From NCBI RefSeq assembly GCF_045679555.1, contig NC_092122.1:12575043-12639042 (forward strand): a stretch of 64,000 bases of DNA, read 5' to 3'. Positions 1-12,321 of this stretch are shown here, piece after piece. The position numbers were made by a program, and so were the translations under genes. Position 1 is the first letter of the stretch. Every line of letters begins with the position of its first letter. The notes beneath the pieces were generated by a model. It saw only the letters and a list, made by a program, of their open reading frames with translations, searched no databases and was not told where the DNA came from. The DNA is from Salvelinus alpinus (taxonomy: Eukaryota; Chordata; Actinopteri; Salmoniformes; Salmonidae).

Positions 1-840
1 CGGCGATGTCATCTACAAAATAGCTTCCAATAGTCTACTCAGCAAACTAGATGCAGTTTATCATAGTGCCATCCGTTTTGTTACTAAAACACCTTATACC
101 ACCCACCACTGCGACCTGTATGCTCTAGTCGGCTGGCCCTCGCTACATATTCGTCGCCAGACCCACTGGCTCCATCTATAAGTCCATGCTAGGTAAAGCT
201 CCGCCTTATCTCAGTTCACTGGTCACGATAACAACACCCACCGTAGCACGCGCTCCAGCAGGTATATCTCACTGATCAACCCAAAAGCCAACACCTCATT
301 TGGCCGCCTTTCCTTCCAGTTCTCTGCTGCCTGTGACTGGAACGAATTGCAAAAATCGCTGAAGTTGGAGACTCATATTTCCCTCACCAACTTTAAACAT
401 CTGCTATCTGAGCAGCTAACCGATCGCTGCAGCTGTACATAGTCCATCTGCAAACAGCCCACCCAATTTACCTACCTCATCCCCTTACTGTTTTTATTTA
501 TTTACTTTTCTGCTCTTTTGCACACCAGTATCTCTACTTGCTCATGATCATCTGATGATTTATCACTCCAGTGTTAATCTGCTAAATTGTAATTATTCGC
601 TCCTATGGCCTGTTTATTGCCTACCTCATGCCTTTTGCACACAATGTATAGAGACTCATTTTGTTTTTTTCCTACTGTGTTATTGACTTGTTATTATGGT
701 TTACTCCATGTGTAACTCTGTGTTGTTGTCTGTTCACACTGCCATGCTTTATCTTGGCCAGGTCGCAGTTGTAAATGAGAACTTGTTCTCAACTAGCCTA
801 CCTGGTTAAATAAAGGTGAAATAAAAAATAGATAAAAAAA
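1..840 (+). mobile_element. 3' end of a non-LTR retrotransposon (LINE), truncated by the window edge
   Basis: The first 180 bases translate to the C-terminal end of a LINE reverse-transcriptase protein (motifs DIYKIA, TPYTTHHCDLYAL, GWPSLHIRRQTHWL), followed by decayed coding sequence, a T-rich 3' UTR and an A-rich tail at about 807-840. The same 3' end occurs at 40863-41690, where a longer part of the element is present, so the family assignment is internally supported. It sits just upstream of the mucin exon and lies in an intron of that gene. Frameshifts show it is dead. The family is Rex1/L2-like by the reverse transcriptase seen in the longer copy; the exact clade is not certain. Confidence 0.75.
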
Positions 841-952
841 TCTCCCAAATAATAAAAATGATTACAATTAGGATTACAATATTTCAATATAACTGATACA
901 CATGACTGGAAACAGGCACTAATTTGCATCTATTCTACTTCATTTTTGACAG

Positions 953-3900
953 ATGAACATCCAAGTAACACAACTGGGGAGGTGGCCAGTCCTGCTACTC
1001 CTGAAACTACCACCTCTACATCAACTGGACCTCCCTCTACCAAGACGTCCACAACACCACTTACAACTACTAATGGACAGTCCACCACCTCACCAACTAT
1101 CACTACTAATGGACAGTCCACCACCTCACCAACTACCACTACTAATGGACAGTCCACCACCTCACCAACTACCACCTCTAATGGACAGTCCAACACCTCA
1201 CCAACTACCACAACTAATGAACAGTCCACCACCTCACCAACTACCACTACTAATGGACAGTCCACCACCTCACCAACTACCACTATTAAAGGACAGTCCA
1301 CCACCTCACCAACTACCACTACTAATGGACTGTCCACCACTTCACCAATTACCACTATTAATGGACAGTCCACCACCTCACCAACTACCACTACTACTAG
1401 ACAGTCCACCACCTCACCACCTACCACCACTAATGGACAGTCCACCACCTCACCACAGACTACCACTACTAATGGACAGTCCAATGGACAGTCCACCACC
1501 TCACCACCTACAACAACTAATGGACAGTCCACCGCCTCACCAACTACCACCACTAATAGACAGTCCACCACCTCACCATCTACCACTACTAATGGACAGT
1601 CCACCACCTCACCACCTATTCCTACTAATGGGCAGTACACCACTTCACCACCTATTCCTACTAATGGGCAGTACACCACCTCACCAACTACCATTACTGA
1701 TGGACAGTCCACCACATCTCCACCTGCCACTGTTAATGGACAGTCCACCACCTTACCACCTATTCCTATTAATGGGCACTACAACACCTCACCAACTACC
1801 ACTATTAATGGGCAGTCCACCACTACACCAACTACCACTACAAGTGGACAGTCCACCACCTCACCAACTACCACAATTAATGGACAGTCCACCACCTCTC
1901 TACCTACCATTACTGATGGACAGTACACCACCTCACCACCTGCCACTAAGAATGGACAGTCCACCACCTTACCACCTATTCCAATTAATGGACAGTCCAC
2001 CACTACACCAACTACAACTACAAATGGACAGTCCACCACCTCACCACCTACCTATTCTCATGGACAGTCCACCACCTCACCAACTATCACTGCTTATGGA
2101 CAGTCCACCACCTCACCAACTACAACTAAAAATGGACAGTCCACCACCTCGCAACCTACCACTACTAATGGACAGTCCACCACCTCACCACCTACCACTA
2201 CTAATGGACAATCCACCACCTTACCACCTACCAATTCTCAGGGACAGTCCACCACTTCACAAACTACCACTTCTAATGGACAGTCCACCACCTCACCAAC
2301 TACAACTTTTAATGGACAGTCCACCACCTCACCACCTACCACTACTAGTGGACAGTCCACCACCTCACCATCTACCACTACTAATGGACAGTCCACCACC
2401 TCACCACCTATTCCTACTAATGGGCAGTACACCACTTCACCACCTATTCCTACTAATGGGCAGTACACCACCTCACCAACTACCATTACTGATGGACAGT
2501 CCACCACATCTCCACCTGCCACTGTTAATGGACAGTCCACCACCTTACCACCTATTCCTACTAATGGACAGTCCACCACCTCACCACCTACCACTACTAA
2601 TGGACAGTCCACCATCTCACCACCTACCACTACGAATGGACAGTCCACCACCTCACCATCTACCACTTTTAATGGACAGTCCACCACCTCACCAACTACC
2701 ACTATTAATGGACAGTCCACCACCTCACCACCTGCCACTATTAATGGACAGTACACCACCTCATCAACTACCACTATTAATGGACAGTCCACCACCTCAC
2801 CAACTACCACTACAAATGGACAGTCCACCACCTCACCAACTACCACTACAAATGGACAGTCTACCACCTCACCACCTACCACTACTAATAGACTGTCCAC
2901 CACCTCACCACCTGCCACTATTAATGGACAGTCCACCACCTCACCACCTGCCACTATTAATGGACAGTCCACCACCTCATCAACTACCACTATTAATGGA
3001 CAGTCCACCACCTCACCAACTACCACTACAAATGGACAGTCCACCACCTCACCAACTACAACTAAAAATGGACAGTCCACCACCTTACCACCTATTACTA
3101 TTACTGGGCAGTACACCACCTCCCCACCTACAACCACTAATGGACAGTCCACCACCTCACCACCTACAACCACTAATGGACAGTCCACCACCTCACCACC
3201 TACAACCACTAATGGACAGTCCACCACCTCACCACCTACAACCACTAATGGACAGTCTACCACCTCACCACCTATTTCTATTAATGGGCAGTACACCACC
3301 TCCCCACCTACAACCACTAATGGACAGTCCACCACCTCACCACCTACAACCACTAATGGACAGTCTACCACCTCACCACCTATTTCTATTAATGGGCAGT
3401 ACACCACCTCCCCACCTACAACCACTAATGGACAGTCCACCACCTCACCACCTACAACCACTAATGGACAGTCTACCACCTCACCAAATATCACTACTAA
3501 TGGACAGTCCACCACCTTACCACCTACCAATTCTCAGGGACAGTCCACCACCTCACCAACTACCACTTCTACTGGACAGTCCACCACCTCACCAACTACA
3601 TATTTTAATGGACAGTCCTCCACCTCACCAACTACCACTACTAATGGACAGTCCACCACCTCACTACCTACCACTACTAATGGACAGTCCACCACCTCAC
3701 CAACTACCAGTTCTCAGGGACAGTCCACCATCTCACCACCTATCACTACTAATGGACAGTCCACCACCTCACCACCTACCACTACTAATGGACAGTCCAC
3801 CACCTCACCAAATACCAGTTCTCAGGGACAGTCCACCACCTCACCACCTAGCACTACTAGTGGACAGTCCACCTCCTCACCACCAACTGCAACTAATAAT

Positions 3901-4663
3901 GGACAGTCCACCACCTCACCAAATATCAATACTGATGGACAGTCCACCACCTTACCACCTACCAATTCTCAGGGACAGTCCACCACCTCAGCAACTACCA
4001 CTACTAATGGACAGTCCACCACCTCACCACCTACAACCACTAATGGACAGTCCACCACCTCACCAACTAACACTACTAATGGACAGTCCACCACCTCACC
4101 ACCTACAACCACTAATGGACAGTCCACCACCTCACCAACTACCACTACTAATGGACAGTCCACCACCTCACCACCTGCCACTACTAATGGACAGACCACC
4201 ACCTCACCAACTACCACTATTAATGGACAGACCACCACCTCGCCAACTACCACTATTAATGGACAGTCCACCACTACACCAACTACCACTACAAGTGGAC
4301 AGTCCCTCACCTCAACATCTACCATTACTAATGGACAGTCCACCACCTCACCAACTACCATTACTAATGGACAGTCCACCACCTCACCAACTACCACTTT
4401 TAATGGACAGTCCACCACCTCATCAACTACCACTATTAATGGACAGTCCACCACCTCACCACCTACCACTACAAATGGACATTCCACCACCTCACCACCA
4501 ACCTCAACTTCCTGTAGACAACTGACTTCATCAGGTCCCACCTCTCCAGACAGGGATCCCACATCCTCCCCCTGTAGTCTATCTTCTCCACTCCATCCTA
4601 GTGAGTGTCAGACATGGAGCTACATTCTCTACCAATCTACACAAAGGTGTACAAGTGGCAGTT
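953..4663 (+). CDS. Mucin-like repeat exon of a secreted or surface C-type lectin gene (gene 1, 5' part outside the window)
   Basis: A 3711-bp exon (1237 codons) opens after the acceptor TTTTTGACAG and is read in the frame DEHPSNTTGE. It begins with a short Thr/Pro-rich leader, then codes about 95 copies of a 12-residue unit of the type TTSPTTTTNGQS, and ends with a Cys-containing tail (SECQTWSYILYQ) that also ends the equivalent exon at 58623-60455. The unit is rich in Thr, Ser and Pro, as in heavily O-glycosylated mucin stalks, and many units carry an N-G-Q-S segment, which is not an N-glycosylation sequon. The exon starts in phase 1 and can end in phase 1 at GTT|GTTGGA, which fits the next exon. 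The donor is weaker than in the paralogue. In-frame translation stops at 4684 if the exon is not spliced. Upstream exons (signal peptide, Ig, apple, CTLDs by analogy with the 54-61 kb gene) lie outside the window or are lost. Confidence 0.8.
1057..4500 (+). repeat. 36-bp coding minisatellite (VNTR) inside the mucin exon
   Basis: About 95 tandem units of 36 bp, with core AATGGACAGTCCACCACCTC followed by ACCAACTACCACTACT-like sequence. The period is a multiple of three and units contain no stop codon in two forward frames or in one reverse frame, so long shadow ORFs appear on both strands. Higher-order blocks are visible: a run with CCTATTCCTACTAATGGGCA units occurs at about 1600-1780 and again at about 2400-2560, which shows past duplication of several units at once. 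Frame-preserving variants such as TNSQGQS and ISINGQY recur. Confidence 0.93.
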
Positions 4664-5243
4664 GTTGGACATTTAATGGCAGATAAGAGCTTGAGTGTAT
4701 TTGTTTTCAGTGGTGGAAAAGTACCCAATTGTCATCAGGTAAGATGACAATTGGGTAAGAGTAAAGAAACCTTAATACAAAATTCCTCAAGTGAATGTCC
4801 GCCAGTAATATACTACTTGAGTAAAATTATTTGGTTCTAAATATACATAAGTATCAAAAGTAAAAGTACATATCGTTTCAAATTCCTTATAAAGGTTTTC
4901 TTGTTTTTTTAGCCAGGGGCACACTCCAACACTAATTTACAAATGAAGCATTTGTGTTTAGTGAGTCTGCCAGATCAGAGCCAGAAGGGATGACCAGGGA
5001 TGATAATTTGACCATTTCTGTCCATCTAAGCATTCAAAATGTAACAAGTACTTATAGTTGTCAAGGGAAAATGTAAGGAGTAAAACATACATCATTTTCT
5101 TTAGCAATGTAGAGAAGTAAAAGTTGTCAAAACTATAATAGTAAATTAATGTACAGATACCCAACAAAAATTACTTAAGTAGTACTTTCAAGTATTTTTA
5201 TTTAGGTACTTTACACCACTGTGTGTTTGTTTTGTCCATACAG

Positions 5244-5638
5244 ATTACCTGCACTACATCAACGAGTCCAAGAGCTGGATCAATGCAATGAAGTTCTGCA
5301 GAAGTCGTGGCTCCAAGTCTAACCTGGTGCACATCACCAACCAGACCGTGCAGGCTGACGTGACCCAGCTCATCGCCAATGTGGGGCTGGCATGTGGGGG
5401 GGTGTGGATTGGTCTGGAGAGGTCCATCTTTGAGTGGAGCGCTCCCTGGCTGTGGACCAGTAGTGATGTTGATAAGGTGGTGAAGTACAGCGAGTGGCAC
5501 AGCTGCTTCCCCCTCAACCCCATCAATTACCACTGTGGTAAGATGGTCTGGGTTGGTAACGAAGAACTGAAGTGGCTGGATGCTTCCTGTCATCAGGAAT
5601 TACCCTTCATCTGTCAAGGTACGTTGCTCAACTTTTAA
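5244..5638 (+). CDS. C-terminal CTLD exon of lectin gene 1
   Basis: After the acceptor TTTGTCCATACAG, the exon codes a C-type lectin-like domain of about 125 residues, beginning YLHYINESKSW and ending ELPFICQG. It carries the CTLD landmarks: Cys in the first helix (FCRSRG), WIGL, and a C-terminal Cys pair in WLDASC and FIC. No EPN or QPD sugar-binding triplet and no WND motif is seen, so classical calcium-dependent sugar binding is doubtful. A good donor (CAAG|GTACGT) occurs at 5618, but no convincing next exon is visible. Reading through it adds five residues and a stop at 5636-5638, which would end the protein just after the domain. It is very similar to the CTLD exon at 60570-60964, its paralogue. 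Confidence 0.85.
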
Positions 5639-6775
5639 GCTCCTATTTTAGGGCTTGTTCTGCGAGGTGGGATATTCAGAACATTGCAGATAGACAAATA
5701 TGACAGAACTGTCAAGGTTTACTGTGGAATAGAGATGTGCTGTCTTGACTGTCATGTCAGCTCTATTCAATGTATTATTTTATGCAATGCTCTGATTATA
5801 CCTCCCTATTGAATAAGGCTCAACCTACATCCCAGAAACCCCCTCTCTACAGTTGGCTACTATCTGCATGTCTCTTTCCTCCCTTTAACTCCCTCCCTTT
5901 TACTCCCCTCCCTTTTACAGTCTAGACTCACTCTACTAGTAATAGTCTTTAGAATGAGCCAAAACATAATGGTAAGACCTGGTCGTATAAGATACATCAA
6001 TGTCCTCTCATCCTGCATATGATGTTTCAAAAGATCTCCACTAGAGGGCTCTACATGGCAGCCTGGACAGTCTGCAGCCAGACACCACACTGATCTACCA
6101 GAGAGACTACCACACTCATGGTCTGGAAGCAACCTGCATTTCAATTCATAATATTTTACACCAATATAACTATTACTATTATTAGGACTTTTTATTGTCA
6201 TATTTTATATTATATTACTTAATGATACTGTTCTTACATATACTGACTCATAAGCATTGTTATTTGACCTATAATTTACTGTAATACTTTGATTGTTTTA
6301 AAATAGAGTAAAGAAAGGTGAAGTAAAAAGTATTAACTGAAAATGTAGTATTTAACTCCTGTGTGATATGTACTGTTTCAGAATGCTATTTAGCTGGAAT
6401 GTAATTATTGTTATTTTGTATTTCCTTTCATCTTTGTTCTGAATAAACATCCATTTAGAGTTTGATCAGTGTGAAATGTCATTCTTCATAGAAAGTACAT
6501 TGAGTGTTGAATCAAAAGCAATTAAAATGGTCATAATCCAACCCTAAGAGTTGAGAGGTGTTCAGTGATGTCTAGACCAAATCGACTTTATGATTATTTT
6601 CATCAGGCATGAAGGAGTCCATCTCAAATGCCAGCGACAATGAACCTGGTATCTCAGAAAACAACTTTTCAGGGGGGCGAGATGTCTGTGACATCTGTAA
6701 TGTTGACATACAATTGCACTGATGGGCTGTATTTATGCAACACTGCTCTCCAAAACATAAGTTCAAATCTGTTTC
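5639..6775 (+). other. 3' UTR or flank of lectin gene 1, with a candidate poly(A) signal
   Basis: No coding exon is recognised here. The first 650 bases resemble the sequence after the other mucin-type lectin gene (60965-61640), which supports common descent of the two gene ends. An AATAAA occurs at 6442-6447 and is the best candidate cleavage signal if the last exon reads through to the stop at 5638. A short ORF at 6628-6921 has no domain signature. Confidence 0.45.
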
Positions 6776-6779
6776 CCAG

Positions 6780-6855
6780 TCTGTTGCAGCCCCTGATCTC
6801 TTCAGCCAGCAGTCCTTGGATGAGTCCTTCGGTGATGTCTGAGCAGTCAACCCAT
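6780..6855 (+). pseudogene. Orphan propeptide exon of a two-CTLD lectin gene, with a stop codon
   Basis: This segment matches the small exon at 26675-26749 (core APDLFFTQQSLDESFSDT). It has an acceptor-like pyrimidine tract (TTTCCCAG) and a degraded donor (CAT|GTGGGT). The codon corresponding to Arg in the 26.7-kb copy is TGA here, so it is a nonsense-bearing remnant. Its presence shows that block A began as a full lectin gene copy whose middle was lost. Confidence 0.7.
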
Positions 6856-7289
6856 GTGGGTGTATATGTTTACATACTGTTTGGTTCTGAGAATATGAAA
6901 TACACTTATTCATGTCACTGAGGAAGAGCGGCTAAGATTTACATTATGTCAGAATATGTTATTGTTAGCCATCAGGGATCCTATGGGAGGAGAAGAGACA
7001 CTGTCTGGTACCAATCACCATAACAGCTGTGAGTTGGGGAGGAGTGAGCACTTTGGGGCAGAGGCCAGATGAAGTGAGGAAGAACATATCACTAAGGTTC
7101 TGTCTAGCAACAGAGATGCATTGGCTTTTCATACGTGTAGGAGAAGACTCAGCATAGTTAAATAGCATTGCTTGTGTGAATATGTCGGCTAATGCAGCTG
7201 TATTGAGCCTCTGGGAAGAATAAACTTGGTTAAGCTTTCGTAGTGTCCGTTGAGTTTATACTCTGAAAATTAGAACCTAGCAATACTAT

Positions 7290-8490
7290 ATCCTTAATGC
7301 TTTTGTGTAAATCAATCTGATATTGTAATATTGAGCACAGACAATCAGCCTCAACTGCGTGGCAGTAACTGCTGCTCTCTGACCTGTAAGTGCCATGGAC
7401 AGACTGAACACGCCTCCCTGGACAATAGAGACTGCTCTCTGACCTGTAAGTACCATGGACAGACTGAACACGCCTCCCAAAGATGCTCTCTGACCTGTAG
7501 GCCATGGACAGACTGAACACGCCTCCCTGGATAGAGACTGCTCTCTGACCTGTTGGACAATAGAGACTGCACGCCTCCCTGGACAATAGAGACTGCTCTC
7601 TGACCTGTAAGGGCCATGGACAGACTGAACACGCCTCCCTGGACAATAGATGTTCTCTGACCTGGGCCATGGCAGACTGAACACGCCTCCCTGGACAATA
7701 GAGACTGCTCTCTGACCTGTAAGTACCATGGACAGACTGAACACGCCTTCCTGGACAATAGAGACTGCTCTCTGACCTGTAAGGGCCATGGACAGACTGA
7801 ACACGCCTCCCTGGACAATAGAGACTGCCATGGACAGACTGAACACGCCTCCCTGGACAATAGAGACTGCTCTCTGACCTGTAAGGGCCATGGACAGACT
7901 GAACACGCCTCCCTGGACAATAGAGACTGCTCTCTGACCTGTAAGGGCCATGGACAGACTGAACACGCCTCCCTGGACAATAGAGACTGCTCTCTGACCT
8001 GTAACGGCCATGGACAGACTGAACACGCCTCCCTGGACAATAGAGACTGCTCTCTGACCTGTAAGGGCCATGGACAGACTGAACACGCCTCCCTGGACAA
8101 TAGAGACTGCTCTCTGACCTGTAAGGGCCATGGACAGACTGAACACGCCTCCCTGGACAATAGAGACTGCTCTCTGACCTGTAACGGCCATGGACAGACT
8201 GAACACTCCTCCCTGGACAATAGAGACTGCTCTCTGACCTGTAAGGGCCATGGACAGACTGAACACTCCTCCCTGGACAATAGAGACTGCTCTCTGACCT
8301 GTAAGGGCCATGGACAGACTGAACACGCCTCCCTGGACAATAGAGACTGCTCTCTGACCTGTAAGGGCCATGGACAGACTGAACACGCCTCCCTGGACAA
8401 TAGAGACTGCTCTCTGACCCATAAGGGCCATGGACAGACTGAACACTCCTCCCTGGACAATAGAGACTGCTCTCTGAAGAGATCGTTGCT
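7290..8490 (+). repeat. 60-bp minisatellite derived from a CTLD exon (block A, about 18 units, partly decayed)
   Basis: From about 7360, tandem units of 60 bp (core CTGTAAGGGCCATGGACAGA) run to 8480. Translated on the plus strand the unit is SLDNRDCSLTCKGHGQTEHA, which matches the end of the lectin domain coded at 29509-29580 (CCSLTRKGHGQTEHTSLDKIDC). The left third has units shortened by deletions (7480-7830); the right part is nearly perfect. The array ends with a decayed lectin exon end (AAGAGATCGTTGCTTTGACC, then a GTAAGA donor). Bases 7270-7340 match intron sequence at 26790-26840, so the array follows a deletion joining that intron to the CTLD exon. Antisense ORFs over this array are shadows of the repeat. 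Confidence 0.92.
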
Positions 8491-8581
8491 TTGACCTGAA
8501 GTAAGACTATCATCTTTTTTTATTTGACGTATATATATTTTTTGAACAGAGAGGATGACAGTAGGTTAAGATAGACAGAGG

Positions 8582-8687
8582 TGTTGCATCAAAAGGCACT
8601 AGTGCAGATTCAAACCTACGCTGACACCTTACATGTTCCAGAGGCTGTGGCATTACCGCTAGACAGGACAGGCCACAAGACTGACAT
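8582..8687 (-). repeat. tRNA-derived SINE fragment in the intron after the lectin exon
   Basis: On the minus strand the segment has a tRNA-like A box (TGTCTAGCGGTAATG) and a B box (GGTTTGAATC), spaced as in tRNA-derived SINEs. The same element follows the CTLD exon in every lectin copy of the window, so it was present before the cluster expanded. Confidence 0.6.
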
Positions 8688-8699
8688 CTTATTAGGGTT

Positions 8700-9675
8700 T
8701 ATATCTGTAAGACAGGTGCAGGGATGGCATTTTAGCACCAATAGGGTCCCACTTTAACAAGCACTGCCAGATGCTGGACACAGCATGCTTCATGTTGTCT
8801 AATTATGTTAGATGCCAACTCTCTCTCACCACTCTCACTAGGGATTAATGCAAATGTATGTTCATGTAGATTTATAGTTCCATTCTAAGTTCCAAAGTAA
8901 TTCACATTCTTCAAAGGACATTGAAAGAAAAGTTTTATTTCTTTGTAAATAAGCTGAATTTCCTTTGTGTGGATGCTGTTGACGTTCTTAAATAAAATAT
9001 GTTTGATTAGTGACAAAAGTATTACCATTATTTTCAGCCTGCAGCAGGAATGGTGAGATGGAGGCAGTAATCACAACAATGTAGAATTATTTGCCCACTT
9101 CCAGGTGGCATGGTTCAGAGAACTGTAAAGATGGAGACAGACAGACATTTGTGGGTGTGACAGAATGACAGTAGCCATGTTCTGAACCTAAACAACATTT
9201 GTATATCAGAATTTTCCCTGGTGTCATGGTTTGTTGACTGTGTCAGTTATTACAGTCATAAACACAGACTCATGGATAGCAGGGGAGAGGTGTGGGGTTC
9301 TTGCACTTATTCATGTAGTTGATGGCTGTTATACATTAATCAACTTGATAAACCAACTCATTATGTAGGCCTAGTTATTTAGCAAAGGCTTTTATCCAAA
9401 TCGACACAGAGACCAGGAAGTTAAACCACATCCTAACTACTTGTAACGTAGCACTAAACTCCAACCAAATAAGCTATCAGTATGGACTACAACGTGTCCG
9501 TACCAAGAACTATGGGATCTTGTACATCCTGAATTATGTTGCACTTTATTTACACAATTGGAGATTAGGCTGCCATAGCCCTGCAGGTACCACATAGAAA
9601 ACAGGATTTTAATTACAATGCATTGGGTTGTCGGAAGGTGACCTGATTTGCCTGGCACTGGGAGAACGCACTGAC
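8700..9675 (+). repeat. Lectin intergenic unit, block A (no gene seen)
   Basis: Non-coding sequence that recurs between lectin copies. A landmark string TTCCCTGGTGTCATGGTTTG occurs near 9215, with equivalents near 18590, 23415, 32855, 43060, 47745 and 49145. It leads towards the lectin promoter at 10480. No coding exon or RNA gene is recognised. Confidence 0.7.
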
Positions 9676-10080
9676 TGTAACGCTCTGGGCGTAGTGGGTG
9701 CGAAGTCAGGCACAGGAAGCAGAGAGTACAGGGTAGTGCTATTTATTGCACACACGGCGAAACATACGCCACCCCACGAAACACAGGGCGCACACAAAAC
9801 AAATGCACCAAACACGGGGACTCAAACAGTCCGGAGAAAAAACCCACGAACGAAACACTTCAACATCGAAAGTGCTCAGAGCAACACAAAACAATCCCGC
9901 ACAAAGAGCAGGCGGGCCTACTGGCTAACATAGTCCGACTAATCAGCCTACACACAAAACAGGTGAAACCAATAAACAGAAAGGGGAAAAGGGATCAATG
10001 GCAACTAGTAGGCCGGTGACGACGAGTGCCGAGCGCCACTCGAACAGGAAGGGGAGCCACCTTCGGTAGGAGTCGTGACA
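9676..10080 (-). mobile_element. Solo LTR, 405 bp, block A copy
   Basis: The insertion begins TGTAACGC and ends GTCGTGACA on the plus strand, and is flanked by identical 5-bp direct repeats CTGAC (9671-9675 and 10081-10085). On the minus strand it reads TGTCACGAC to GCGTTACA with an internal AATAAA, the normal layout of an LTR. No internal retroelement sequence is present, so it is a solo LTR left by recombination. The uninterrupted site can be seen near 48200. The block B copy lies at 19050-19454 with the same repeats, so the insertion predates the duplication. Confidence 0.88.
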
Positions 10081-10085
10081 CTGAC

Positions 10086-10459
10086 ACAGGTTACAATTAT
10101 ATATTTGGTGTTTTCTTTGTTTCTTTAACCACATATCTTCATGTCTCGTCAATCAGAGGTCAGTGGATATTGTTCTGAAACAAGCACTTTAGTGAAGCAC
10201 ATGTCCAGTGGAAATAATAATGAATTGATTCCTATTTACCAAATGTACTGCAAATTATTGTCACAAATGTGAACTTGATACACTAACAGAAATGTACATT
10301 TGATGAAGTAACATAGATGTACTGTATGTCTAACACTGTTTAAAGTCCACTGTAATAACAGAGAAAATACATTGGGTCTTTTGGTCAGTGTTGTTGATGT
10401 GGAGGGAAGGGTTGTAGCTGAAGTTTCAGCATCTCCTGGGTGTGTTCAACTGTTCAGCA
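10086..10459 (+). repeat. Lectin promoter-proximal unit, block A (no gene seen)
   Basis: Non-coding sequence shared with 19460-19833, 48230-48460 and 54110-54410, leading into the lectin core promoter. No coding exon is recognised. Confidence 0.6.
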
Positions 10460-10555
10460 GAGAGGGAGGAGAGAAACTCTATAAACTCATCTCTCTTTCC
10501 CCTGTCTCGGCATCTCACAACCAAACTCTGGGGAGGGAGGAGGACAGCTAACTGG
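10460..10555 (+). promoter_or_regulatory. Orphan lectin core promoter and 5' UTR exon, block A
   Basis: CTCTATAAAC places a TATA box at 10480-10485. About 70 bases on lies a donor-like AACTGG|GTAGGT at 10555/10556. The same layout precedes the intact gene at 54481-54559. Here the first intron is cut off by a hAT-like element at 10737, so the promoter has lost its own coding exons. Confidence 0.6.
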
Positions 10556-10736
10556 GTAGGTGTGCCATCATTTTAAGCTGCACTATAAAAAAATAAACAC
10601 TGTGCTTTTCATTGAAGAGGTAATAATTCAGATATGTTTAGCACCTTTTGTAACTTACTGTTTGAAATGATTTGAATGGAGCCCCTTGCTTAGTATTCTG
10701 TGTATTTGAATGAAGTTAAGACTCACTAAACTCTGA

Positions 10737-12255
10737 AAGGGGCGGACTGGCCGTCTGGCAGTTGCCCGAAATTCCAGATGGGCTGGTCCACTTTTAGCCA
10801 AGTAGGCTGGTTCACTTTTAGCCAAGTGGGCTGGTCCACTTTTAGACAAGTGGGCTGGTTCACTTTTAGACAAGTGGGCTGGTCCACTTTTAGACAAGTG
10901 GGCTGGTCCACTTTTAGACAAGTGGGCTGGTCCACTTTTAGACAAGTGGGCTGGTTCACTTTTAGCCAAGTGGGCTGGTTCACTTTTAGACAAGTGGGCT
11001 GGTTCACTTTTAGCCAAGTGGGCTGGTTCACTTTTAGCCAAGTGGGCTGGTTCACTTTTAGCCAAGTGGGCTGGTTCACTTTTAGCCAAGTGGGCTGGTT
11101 CACTTTTAGCCAAGTGGGCTGGTTCACTTTTAGCCAAGTGGGCTGGTTCACTTTTAGCCAAGTGGGCTGGTTCACTTTTAGCCAAGTGGGCTGGTCCACT
11201 TTTAGCGAAGTGGGCTGGTTCACTTTTAGCCAAGTGGGCTGGTTCACTTTTAGCCAAGTGGGCTGGTTCACTTTTAGCCAAGTGGGCTGGTTCACTTTTA
11301 GCCAAGTGGGCTAGTTCACTTTTAGCCAAGTGGGCTGGTCCACTTTTAGACAAGTGGGCTGGTTCACTTTTAGCCAAGTGGGCTGGTTCACTTTTAGCCA
11401 AGTGGGCTGGTTCACTTTTAGCCAAGTGGGCTGGTCCACTTTTAGACAAGTGGGCTGGTCCACTTTTAGACAAGTGGGCTGGTCCACTTTTAGACAAGTG
11501 GGCTGGTCCACTTTTAGACAAGTGGGCTGGTCCACTTTTAGACAAGTGGGCTGGTTCACTTTTAGACAAGTGGGCTGGTCCACTTTTAGACAAGTGGGCT
11601 GGTCCACTTTTAGACAAGTGGGCTGGTTCACTTTTAGACAAGTGGGTTGGTTCACTTTTAGACAAGTGGGTTGGTTCACTTTTAGACAAGTGGGCTGGTT
11701 CACTTTTAGCCAAGTGGGCTGGTCCACTTTTAGACAAGTGGGCTGGTCCACTTTTAGACAAGTGGGCTGGTCCACTTTTAGACAAGTGGGCTGGTCCACT
11801 TTTAGACAAGTGGGCTGGTCCACTTTTAGACAAGTGGGCTGGTCCACTTTTAGACAAGTGGGCTGGTCCACTTTTAGACAAGTGGGCTGGTCCACTTTTA
11901 GACAAGTGGGCTGGTTCACTTTTAGACAAGTGGGCTGGTCCACTTTTAGACAAGTGGGCTGGTCCACTTTTAGACAAGTGGGCTGGTCCACTTTTAGACA
12001 AGTGGGCTGGTTCACTTTTAGACAAGTGGGCTGGTCCACTTTTAGACAAGTGGGCTGGTCCACTTTTAGACAAGTGGGCTGGTCCACTTTTAGACAAGTG
12101 GGCTGGTCCACTTTTAGACAAGTGGGCCTGTCTAAGGTATTCGTTTTACGTTGAAAATGATAATTGTCTGGCTAATAATGGGGGCCTTAAGGTTTAAATA
12201 ATGGGCCAGTGTTTTAGAAATGCCCCGGATGAATATTGGTTCTAGTCCGCCCCTG
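10737..12255. mobile_element. hAT-like non-autonomous element carrying a 24-bp minisatellite (block A)
   Basis: The element ends in short inverted repeats (AGGGGCGGACT on the left, AGTCCGCCCCT on the right) of the kind seen in hAT elements. The flanking 8-mers AACTCTGA and CACTCTTA agree at 6 of 8 positions, consistent with a decayed 8-bp target duplication. There is no transposase; the interior is almost wholly a 24-bp tandem repeat. It interrupts lectin intron-1 sequence seen uninterrupted near 54650-54860. Confidence 0.6.
10775..12128 (+). repeat. 24-bp minisatellite, about 56 units (block A)
   Basis: The unit is TGGGCTGGTCCACTTTTAGA plus CAAG, with two main variant sites (GGTCC or GGTTC; AGACAAG or AGCCAAG). 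Variant units are clustered, as expected from local unequal exchange. Because 24 is a multiple of three and units lack stops in several frames, long ORFs appear on both strands (for example KSGPAHLS repeats on the minus strand); they are by-products of the repeat. Confidence 0.95.
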
Positions 12256-12321
12256 CACTCTTAGAAAAAAAGGTTCTACAGCTGTCCTAATAGGAGAACC
12301 ATTCAAAGAACCGTTTTTGTT

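Noticed and set aside
930-4562. Long minus-strand and second-frame ORFs over the mucin exon (VVDCPLVVVVGE and MDSPPPHQLPLL repeats)
   Set aside because: They are shadows of a 36-bp repeat without stops in those frames; the splice phases and the leader and tail similarity support only the Thr/Ser/Pro frame.
7230-8513. Minus-strand ORFs over the 60-bp array (SESSLYCPGRRVQSVHGPYR repeats)
   Set aside because: The array derives from a plus-strand lectin exon, and the antisense frame has no similarity to any domain.
1057-12128. CRISPR-like arrays, because of 24-, 36- and 60-bp periodicity
   Set aside because: There are no unique spacers between repeats, units are directly adjacent, and the DNA is a vertebrate genome with introns.
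10655-12154. ORFs of KSGPAHLS, DQPTCLKV and GWSTFRQV repeats as possible repeat proteins
   Set aside because: Open frames exist on both strands simply because the 24-bp unit has no stop; the array sits inside a transposon-like element and has no promoter or splice context.
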